Source of the DNA: an uncultured Lachnospiraceae bacterium
GTDB lineage: Bacteria; Bacillota; Clostridia; Lachnospirales; Lachnospiraceae
Direction of reading: 5' to 3'
NCBI GenBank assembly: GCA_910588125.1
Contig: CAJUPI010000104.1
Span: 1-6,511 of the forward strand
Length of the DNA stretch: 6,511 bases
The notes under the pieces were generated by a model. It searched no databases and had not been told where the DNA came from. It saw only the letters and a program-made list of their open reading frames with translations. The position numbers and the translations under genes are program-made. Of this stretch, positions 1 to 5,626 are shown piece by piece. Position 1 is the stretch's first letter. Each line of letters begins with the position of its first letter.

Positions 1-8
1 CTGTCTGA

Positions 9-38
9 GCGAAGCGAGTTTGGGGATTTTCGTTTCGC
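9..38. repeat. Hairpin-forming intergenic element, possibly a dispersed repeat
   Basis: Bases 9-17 (gcgaagcga) and 30-38 (tcgtttcgc) can form a 9-bp stem with a 12-nt loop. In plus-strand RNA all nine positions pair, with one G-U wobble; in minus-strand RNA the same position is an A-C mismatch. A short palindrome, tttgcgcaaa, follows at 39-48. There is no U-tract after the stem, so it does not look like a terminator. From memory, sequences built on gagcgaagcgag occur repeatedly between genes in related Clostridia, and sometimes form odd C-terminal tails of predicted proteins. Plus-strand frame 1 is indeed open from the window edge to a TAG at 61-63 and would encode a tail starting LSERSEFGDFRFA. 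Copy number cannot be seen from this window. Confidence 0.4.
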
Positions 39-85
39 TTTGCGCAAAAATCAGGTATTCTAGGACTTCTTGATCCCGAAACCGG

Positions 86-114
86 AAAAAACAGCAGACC
101 ATTTCCCACTGTTT
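86..114 (-). terminator. Putative intrinsic terminator of the ftsEX-hydrolase-protease operon
   Basis: Read on the minus strand, AAACAGTGGG (105-114) can pair with TCTGCTGTTT (89-98) around a 6-nt loop. This gives a 10-bp stem that includes three G-U wobbles. The 3' arm runs into a tract of six T (86-91), three of which are in the stem. It lies about 65 nt after the stop codon of the S41 protease gene, where the operon would be expected to end. The stem is AU- and GU-rich, so it is weaker than the terminator at 5554-5587. Confidence 0.5.
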
Positions 115-178
115 CCCGCTCCTTGTTCCAGGGCGCACCCTCTGAGAAAACTAACGAAATGACATGGATCTTATTTCT

Positions 179-1516
179 CTATTTTCCCAATATCTCAATC
201 GCCTTCTGCACCTGATTATCCTGCTCTAACGGGATCTCAAAGGCCCCCTTAAGCTCTTCTGGTCTCTCCAGCTCCACCTCGACATCCGGTTCCAGCCCCT
301 TCTTGTGCAGATCTGCTCCTCCCGGTGTATAATAATGCGACACTGTCATCTTTACTGCTGAACCGTCATCCAACTGCACCAAACTCTGAACAATCCCTTT
401 TCCAAAAGAAGTAGTTCCCACCAGCTTCGCGCATCCATAATCCTGCAATGCTCCGGCAAGCACCTCGGAAGCGCTTGCTGAATTGCCATTAATCAACACT
501 GCCATGGGAATATCCAGCTCATGCCCATCCTTTTTAGGATATCTGGGATCTGACAACCCCGAATCCGATGCAAAACAGATCTTTCCTCCTTCACTGTAAT
601 AGCGATCCCCTTTTCCATCTTTATCCATAGTAGAAACAATCATCCCATCCAATGGCTCTTCCGGAAGAATGTAAGCCGCCATCTCCACTACCGCATCCAA
701 AACACCGCCGGGATTATCACGCAAATCAATAATCAGGCTCTCCATCCCCTGCTCTTGCAAGGAATCCACCGCTTGTTTAAACTGTTCTCCGGTCACCAGT
801 TCAAACTGAGTAACCATGATATAACCTATCTGATTCTCCAGCATCCGCGACTCTACTGTAGTCACCTCCACGATCCGCCTCTGAATATGCAATTCCAGCT
901 CTTCCCCGTCACGGAGCACGGTAATATCTACATAGGTGCCTTCTTCACCGCGAATCTCCTGCTGTACCAGTACATCCAGCTCCATCTCTGACGTCTCAAT
1001 TTCTCCAACCTTATAAAGAATATCGCCCTTTTTCATCCCCGCTTCCTCTGCCGGAGATCCCTGAAACACCCGCAGGGCTGTAATGATTCCCGAAGAAAAG
1101 TTTTGGCTCACCAGCACTCCGATCCCACAATAAACGCCTTCCGTCTCTTCTGTCAACGCTTCATATTCTTCCGGGGTATAATATACCGTATAAGGATCCT
1201 CTAAGCCGGAAAGCATTCCTTTATAAATTCCCGCCTCCAGCTTTTCGCTGTCAATATCCTCCTGAAACAAAAAATTACTTTCTACCAGGCTTTGAAGCGT
1301 GTTTATCTTCTGATTTATGGTATCTAAGTCCAGTCCTTCCCAATCCTCTGCCTCTGCTGTAATTTGCATCTGTGCCTGATTATCCATCACGGTTTGCCCG
1401 ATCAGGTTGATCCCTGCTGCAATTCCGACAATAATTAAACCGGCAAATGCAGTTACCAGGGAACCCACCAGCACCCCTTTCCAAAACTTACTTTTTGTTT
1501 TAATCTCGTTTTCCAC
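179..1516 (-). CDS. Membrane-anchored PDZ/S41 carboxy-terminal processing peptidase (CtpA/CtpB type)
   Basis: A serine protease of family S41 that acts outside the membrane and cleaves near the C-termini of envelope substrates. Of its 445 residues, about 13-38 form an N-terminal membrane anchor after a short basic cytoplasmic start. Residues about 60-125 are the family helical region. About 128-210 are a PDZ domain that recognises C-termini, and about 225-415 are the S41 core. The motif NGNSASASE contains the expected nucleophile Ser348. Lys373 and Gln377 of FGKGIVQ complete the Ser-Lys-Gln triad, with the 25-residue Ser-Lys spacing of Escherichia coli Prc and Bacillus subtilis CtpB. The protein is full length and appears active. 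It starts at GTG; no better ATG lies nearby and an AGGAG site stands 6 nt upstream. It is the last gene of the operon, 50 nt after the M23 hydrolase gene. Bacillus subtilis ctpB also lies beside ftsEX, so it may be a positional counterpart. The substrate is unknown; the neighbouring hydrolase is a candidate by inference. Confidence 0.95.
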   Translation of the reverse strand: MENEIKTKSKFWKGVLVGSLVTAFAGLIIVGIAAGINLIGQTVMDNQAQMQITAEAEDWEGLDLDTINQKINTLQSLVESNFLFQEDIDSEKLEAGIYKGMLSGLEDPYTVYYTPEEYEALTEETEGVYCGIGVLVSQNFSSGIITALRVFQGSPAEEAGMKKGDILYKVGEIETSEMELDVLVQQEIRGEEGTYVDITVLRDGEELELHIQRRIVEVTTVESRMLENQIGYIMVTQFELVTGEQFKQAVDSLQEQGMESLIIDLRDNPGGVLDAVVEMAAYILPEEPLDGMIVSTMDKDGKGDRYYSEGGKICFASDSGLSDPRYPKKDGHELDIPMAVLINGNSASASEVLAGALQDYGCAKLVGTTSFGKGIVQSLVQLDDGSAVKMTVSHYYTPGGADLHKKGLEPDVEVELERPEELKGAFEIPLEQDNQVQKAIEILGK

Positions 1517-1522
1517 AATAAA

Positions 1523-1529
1523 CTCCTTT
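1523..1529 (-). promoter_or_regulatory. Ribosome binding site supporting the GTG start of the S41 protease
   Basis: On the minus strand the sequence reads AAGGAGT, with 6 nt between GGAG and the GTG codon at 1514-1516. This strong match to the 16S rRNA 3' end supports the non-ATG start over any internal methionine. Confidence 0.75.
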
Positions 1530-1566
1530 TTCTCTATTTAATGATATCTGCACAATGACTTCTTCT

Positions 1567-2784
1567 CTATGGACTGACATAACCAACAGGATTTATATAT
1601 TGGCCATTGGCACGAATGCCAAAATGCAAATGCGGCCCGGTAGAATACCCGGTGGAACCTACCTTCGCAATGGTCTGCCCCTGCATCACCGACTGTCCTT
1701 CTAAAGCCAGCAGCTGAGAACAATGCATATAAACCGTATACACCCCTCCGCCGTGATTAATCATAATATAGTTTCCTGCCGAGTAGCTGTATGTAGAGAT
1801 CACCACCGTACCGGAAGCCGCCGCCAAAATTCCACTGCCGGAAGCAGCACCGATATCAATTCCCTGATGGCTGGTGGAAGCCCCTTCCGTCGGCGAACTT
1901 CGCTCTCCAAAGCCCGATGTTATCCGGCGGCTGGCAGGACAAGGCCATATAAATCTAATATCCCCAAGGTTTACCGTATTATACGTCTTTCCTGCTGCTT
2001 CTGCGGCCTTCCGTGCTTCCTCTTCTTTTCGTTTGAGCTCTGCCTCCAGCTGCCTTACCTTATTTTCCTGAGCTTGGATGTCTTTCTCATACTCGCTGAT
2101 CTGTCCCTGTGCGGTATCTATCTGGCTTTCAAAATTCTTCAATTCCTGATTCTTCTGTGCCAACAGAATCTCTACTGATTGTTGTTTCGCTTCTGTCTGC
2201 TCCTGAAACGTCAAAAGTTCCTCATGCTCTTTTTCTAACTGAGCCTCCCGAATCGCCACAGTCTCTTTGGCGGCCGCATACTCATCCATCTTGCGGCGGT
2301 CATATTCTGCAATTTTGTGAATATACTCTGCCCGGTTCATCAGCTGTACCATACTTTTTGATTGCAGCAGCATATCAAGATAACTGGTTTCTCCCTGCTC
2401 ATACATATATTTTATGCGCAATTTCATGGCCTCATACTGTCTGGACTCCACTTCCTTTGCTATCTTTAGCTCTTCCCTGGTCTGCTCAATATCAGCCTCT
2501 TTACTGACAATCTGCTCCTCTAATTGCTCCAGCTCCTGATTCAGGCTACTCAGGCTGCCGTCCAGTTCCCGCACATAAGCCACAGTATCCTGTTTTAATC
2601 CCTCCAGATTTTTAAGCGTTGCCTCGACCTTCTTTTTTTCTTCCTCCAGGCTTCCGGCCTTCTTTCGGGCGTCTTCTATGTCCTTCTTCGTAGCATAAGC
2701 CGGAATCACCGCTGCCATCAGCAGGATAATCGCCAGGAAAAATCCTGCCCACACCCGGGATTTAACTTTTACACTTCTTTCCAT
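1567..2784 (-). CDS. Secreted coiled-coil M23 (LytM) peptidoglycan hydrolase, likely FtsEX partner
   Basis: A peptidoglycan endopeptidase of 405 residues, placed where EnvC-, PcsB- or CwlO-type FtsEX effectors are found. Residues 10-28 are a hydrophobic signal segment, with a likely cleavage after AYA at 31; failing cleavage it would be a membrane anchor. Residues about 33-265 are Glu/Lys/Gln-rich coiled coil. It is interrupted at about 128-163 by a non-heptad stretch (SYLDMLLQSKS, then a MNRAEYIHKIAE-like helix) that resembles the tip of the PcsB-type coiled-coil domain. The C-terminal M23 domain (about 278-405) has all expected residues: zinc ligands His306 and Asp310 (HQGID) and His387 (HLH), plus His354 (YMH) and His385. 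Unlike E. coli EnvC, whose LytM domain is degenerate, this protein should cut peptides itself. A GAAAGG site 6 nt before the ATG supports the start. The gene lies 26 nt after ftsX. Control by FtsEX is inferred from gene order and architecture. Confidence 0.93.
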   Translation of the reverse strand: MERSVKVKSRVWAGFFLAIILLMAAVIPAYATKKDIEDARKKAGSLEEEKKKVEATLKNLEGLKQDTVAYVRELDGSLSSLNQELEQLEEQIVSKEADIEQTREELKIAKEVESRQYEAMKLRIKYMYEQGETSYLDMLLQSKSMVQLMNRAEYIHKIAEYDRRKMDEYAAAKETVAIREAQLEKEHEELLTFQEQTEAKQQSVEILLAQKNQELKNFESQIDTAQGQISEYEKDIQAQENKVRQLEAELKRKEEEARKAAEAAGKTYNTVNLGDIRFIWPCPASRRITSGFGERSSPTEGASTSHQGIDIGAASGSGILAAASGTVVISTYSYSAGNYIMINHGGGVYTVYMHCSQLLALEGQSVMQGQTIAKVGSTGYSTGPHLHFGIRANGQYINPVGYVSP

Positions 2785-2810
2785 TCAAATCCTTTCTCTC
2801 TCAAGTACTT

Positions 2811-3719
2811 CTATACCTTCATATACTTTCGGATGGTAAAATGGCTTCCAAAAAAACCGATTCCTCCTCCCAGGCACATAGCTACCGCCGCCATGATCGG
2901 ATAAATCTCTTCCACCGGCAAAAATGTAAAAATACCTGATAGGATCGGAAAGCGCTCCATCAGATAGGCCACTGACCGGGAATATAAAACATAGATTCCT
3001 GCCAACGGAATCCCTGCGCCAATCATGCCAATCAGCACGCCTTCCACCACAAAGGGAGCACGTATCATAAAATTGGTAGCTCCCACTAATCGCATAATCT
3101 GACTCTCCTGTTTGCGAAAAGCCGCAGCCACCGAAATCGTATTGCTAATCAAAAACATTGCCACTAAAAGCAACACGCCGGTCATTACCAAAGACAAAAG
3201 TCCCATCATCCGGTTAAAGCCGGCAAATCCGGCAACCACTGTGCTGGAATAATTTACCTGACGGACGCCTTCCAACCCCTGCATCCACGCCACCAATGTA
3301 TCCTGGGCAGAGATATCATAAAGATGGATCTCATAGCTGGCAGAACCCGCCAGCGGATTGTCCTGGGCAAATCCTTCTGCCAGCTCTTCCCTTCCGGCAA
3401 AATAATCCTTCTGGAAAGAATCCCATGCCTCCTCAGCAGATATATAGATCATATCCTTGACTTCATTTCGCCCACCGATTGCCGCTCCCAGTGCCAAAAT
3501 ATCCGTCTCGCTCAAATTCTCTTCAAACAGCACCGTAATCCCTACGGTACTCTCCATATTTTTCACCATAAATTGAATATTTGTAATGATGGAAAAAAAC
3601 AGACAAAACAAAAAAACACAGGCAGAAACGGTTGCCACCGATGCCAGAGAAAACCAGATATTCCTGCATATATTTTTTAATCCCTGCTTAAAACAGTACC
3701 AGATCACACTAATCCTCAT
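2811..3719 (-). CDS. ftsX: Cell division protein FtsX, membrane subunit of the FtsEX switch
   Basis: An integral membrane protein that couples ATP hydrolysis by FtsE to activation of a wall hydrolase outside the cell. The 302 residues show the family's four-segment plan: TM1 about 23-47, a large extracellular loop about 48-170 that in this family contacts the hydrolase, TM2 about 171-195, TM3 about 221-246 and TM4 about 271-293. The hallmark stretch after TM2 is clear: ISNTI (191-195), RKQE, then IMRLVGATN (208-216), then a PF--EG motif leading into TM3. The chosen ATG gives the N-terminus MRIS, typical of Gram-positive FtsX, and overlaps the last 11 nt of ftsE in another frame. An alternative GTG at codon 5 (3705-3707) has a well-spaced GAGG 6 nt upstream, so the true start could be four residues shorter. 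Translational coupling to ftsE is likely. Confidence 0.96.
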   Translation of the reverse strand: MRISVIWYCFKQGLKNICRNIWFSLASVATVSACVFLFCLFFSIITNIQFMVKNMESTVGITVLFEENLSETDILALGAAIGGRNEVKDMIYISAEEAWDSFQKDYFAGREELAEGFAQDNPLAGSASYEIHLYDISAQDTLVAWMQGLEGVRQVNYSSTVVAGFAGFNRMMGLLSLVMTGVLLLVAMFLISNTISVAAAFRKQESQIMRLVGATNFMIRAPFVVEGVLIGMIGAGIPLAGIYVLYSRSVAYLMERFPILSGIFTFLPVEEIYPIMAAVAMCLGGGIGFFGSHFTIRKYMKV

Positions 3720-4395
3720 CCTCGTATCCGTCCCTTATCTCATCGCTGATCATCCGTCCCCGATCCAATGTAATCACCCGTCCTCCCATCTGATCCACAA
3801 TCTCCTGGCTATGGGTCACCACTACCACAGTAGTTCCCATCCGATTGATATCCCACAAAAGATCCATGATCCCGGCGGCGTTTTGATGATCCAGATTGCC
3901 GGTAGGTTCATCTGCCAGCAAAATCTCTGGCTTGTTTACCAATGCCCGTGCAATTGCTACCCGCTGCTGCTCCCCACCGGACAGATGTTGCGGCAGCGAT
4001 TTGTATTTGGAAGACAATCCTACCAGCTTTAACATTTCCGGCACAGACTCCCGAATTCCACGCGAAGAGGCCCCCACCACCCGCTGGGCGAAGGCCACAT
4101 TCTCAAATACATTTCGATCCATTAATAGCCGAAAATCCTGAAACACAATTCCAAAATTCCGGCGGTAACGCGGGATCTGGCGGCGGCGCATCCGCTGCAG
4201 CTCTATCCCATTAACAATAATCTCTCCGGAACTGGGCTCCTCCTCCTTGATTAACAATCGCAAAAGCGTCGTTTTTCCGGAACCGCTACGCCCCATAATA
4301 AACACAAATTCTCCATCTCGGATCGTAATATTAATGTCCCGCAGCACACGGTTCCCAGTTCCATAAGCTTTACAAACATCTAAGATTTCTATCAT
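3709..4395 (-). CDS. ftsE: Cell division ATP-binding protein FtsE
   Basis: The cytoplasmic ABC ATPase of the FtsEX complex. It does not import a solute; ATP binding and hydrolysis drive a conformational signal through FtsX to an extracellular wall hydrolase. The 228 residues are the family's normal length. Visible motifs are Walker A GRSGSGKT (35-42), Q-loop Gln86 in the FtsE-typical string VFQDFRLL, signature LSGGEQQR (138-145), Walker B ILLADEP with Asp162 and Glu163, D-loop GNLD (166-169) and switch His195. All catalytic residues are present. The C-terminus is acidic (EDED). The start is set by GAGG 6 nt before the ATG; this site overlaps the TGA of the upstream regulator gene, 8 nt away, suggesting coupled translation. 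Its 3' end encodes both its own acidic tail and the ftsX start. Confidence 0.97.
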   Translation of the reverse strand: MIEILDVCKAYGTGNRVLRDINITIRDGEFVFIMGRSGSGKTTLLRLLIKEEEPSSGEIIVNGIELQRMRRRQIPRYRRNFGIVFQDFRLLMDRNVFENVAFAQRVVGASSRGIRESVPEMLKLVGLSSKYKSLPQHLSGGEQQRVAIARALVNKPEILLADEPTGNLDHQNAAGIMDLLWDINRMGTTVVVVTHSQEIVDQMGGRVITLDRGRMISDEIRDGYEDED

Positions 4396-4403
4396 GGCTA
4401 TCC

Positions 4404-5492
4404 TCAGAAATCCTGATTTTCCATATACTTCATATACTTTACAACCATCAGCGCAATCTTAAAAGTAATGGCGTCTTCAAACACCCGCAGATCCAGCCCT
4501 GTACTCTTCTGTAGCTTGTCCAGGCGATATACCAGCGTATTCCGATGAATGTAAAGCTGCCGGGAAGTCTCTGATACATTCAGGCTGTTCTCAAAGAACT
4601 TATTAATCGTAGCCAGAGTCTCCTCGTCAAAATCATCTGGTGACTTTGTCTCAAACACTTCGCGGATAAACATTCGGCACAGAGGAAGCGGCAGCTGATA
4701 GATCAGACGGCCAATCCCCAGATTGCTATAGGCTACCACATTCTTACCGCTGTAAAAGATCTTCCCCACATCCAAAGCCATTTTTGCTTCCTTATAAGAC
4801 CGGGACACTTCCTTGATATCGCCAACAATCGTACCAAAGGAAACATGTACTTTGGTCATCGCCTCCGTATTCAGCATGTCCAGGATCATATTGGCTGTCT
4901 TCTCCAGATCCTCATAATCCTCCATCGGCTTTACTTCCTTCACCAGGATGATATTCTTCTCATCCACTGCCGTAATGAAGTCCTTTGTCTTGGCGGCAAA
5001 CAAGCTACGCACCGTCTCCAGGGCATTGCCATCCTTCTCATGCTTGGTTTCAATCAGAAATACCACTCTGCGCACATTCGTCTCGATATGCAGTTTTTTT
5101 GCACGATTATAAATGTCCACCAACAGCAGGTTGTCAAGCAACAGGTTCTTGATGAAATTATCTTTATCAAAACGCTCCTTATATGCCACTAACAAATTTT
5201 GCACCTGGAACGCTGCCAGCTTACCCACCATATATACATCATCACTTCCGCCTCTGGCCAATAGAATATATTCCAACTGATGCTCATCAAAAACCTTAAA
5301 AAACTGATAACCCTGGATCACCTGGCTGTCCGCCGGCGAATCTACAAAAGACAGGATGGAGCTTTCATATTCTTCTGCCTCGGGAAATGTTGAGGCAAGC
5401 ACCTTGCCCTCTGTGTCACAGATGCAAAGATCGATTCTGGTAATGCCCTTCAAACCTTCGATTGTCGTCTGCAGAATCTGATTTGAAATCAT
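4404..5492 (-). CDS. CdaR/PucR-family helix-turn-helix transcriptional regulator
   Basis: A 362-residue DNA-binding regulator with the layout of the sugar-diacid/purine catabolism regulators. The N-terminal part (about 1-110) resembles a CdaR-like sensory region, including CDTEGKVLAST. A central GGDEF-like but non-enzymatic domain spans about 137-255 and contains the VSFGTIVGD and SYKEAKMALDVGK signatures. The C-terminal PucR-type helix-turn-helix is at about 291-354, with its core from NVSETSRQLYIHRNTLVYRL onward. The ligand cannot be read from the sequence; the name CdaR gives the family, not a proven sugar-diacid response. AAGGAG 8 nt before the ATG supports the start. It heads the ftsEX unit, only 8 nt from ftsE, so it is probably co-transcribed and may control the unit, itself or distant sugar genes. 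Family assignment is strong; target genes are unknown. Confidence 0.9.
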   Translation of the reverse strand: MISNQILQTTIEGLKGITRIDLCICDTEGKVLASTFPEAEEYESSILSFVDSPADSQVIQGYQFFKVFDEHQLEYILLARGGSDDVYMVGKLAAFQVQNLLVAYKERFDKDNFIKNLLLDNLLLVDIYNRAKKLHIETNVRRVVFLIETKHEKDGNALETVRSLFAAKTKDFITAVDEKNIILVKEVKPMEDYEDLEKTANMILDMLNTEAMTKVHVSFGTIVGDIKEVSRSYKEAKMALDVGKIFYSGKNVVAYSNLGIGRLIYQLPLPLCRMFIREVFETKSPDDFDEETLATINKFFENSLNVSETSRQLYIHRNTLVYRLDKLQKSTGLDLRVFEDAITFKIALMVVKYMKYMENQDF

Positions 5493-5524
5493 AGTACACG
5501 CTCCTTCTTCAAATATTAGTCATC

Positions 5525-5565
5525 ATCTTATCTTATATCTTAATGCAAACTGTAAAAAAAAGCAA
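5525..5565 (-). promoter_or_regulatory. Candidate promoter region for the regulator-ftsEX operon
   Basis: On the minus strand three TAAGAT hexamers, each a fair -10 match, lie at 5537-5542, 5530-5535 and 5525-5530. TTGCTT (5560-5565) is 17 nt upstream of the first. TTTACA (5551-5556) is 15 nt upstream of the second and 20 nt upstream of the third. Both candidate -35 elements fall in the T-tract or stem end of the upstream terminator. The promoter would lie about 30-70 nt before the regulator's ATG. None of the combinations is close to consensus, so the exact start is uncertain. No clear operator palindrome was found. Confidence 0.35.
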
Positions 5566-5587
5566 GTGAGTATCTCTACTCACCTGC
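5554..5587 (-). terminator. Strong intrinsic terminator after the ABC ATPase gene
   Basis: Minus-strand RNA folds as GCAGGTGAGTA (5577-5587), loop GAGA (5573-5576), TACTCACTTGC (5562-5572). This is an 11-bp stem with one G-U wobble and a GNRA-type tetraloop, followed by eight T (5554-5561). It begins about 40 nt after the ugpC-like stop codon. On the plus strand the same stem is followed by CTG and six T, so it could also stop transcription arriving from the other side. Confidence 0.92.
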
Positions 5588-5626
5588 CTGTTTTTTACAT
5601 TTTCGCGCTTTGACACCTAATTGATC

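Noticed and set aside
118..148. Short inverted repeat agggcgcaccct between the S41 stop and the terminator
   Set aside because: Only a 4-bp stem, with no T-tract; too weak to call.
1517..1566. The 50-nt gap between the hydrolase and S41 genes, checked for a terminator or separate promoter
   Set aside because: No stem with a T-tract and no convincing -35/-10 pair was seen, so the S41 gene is treated as part of the same operon.
1723..2178. A 151-codon plus-strand frame opposite the M23 hydrolase gene
   Set aside because: It is antisense to the coiled-coil and M23 coding region, with composition explained by the opposite strand.
3586..4032. A 148-codon plus-strand frame across the ftsE/ftsX junction
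   Set aside because: It is antisense to two well-supported genes, with no domain and no ribosome binding site.
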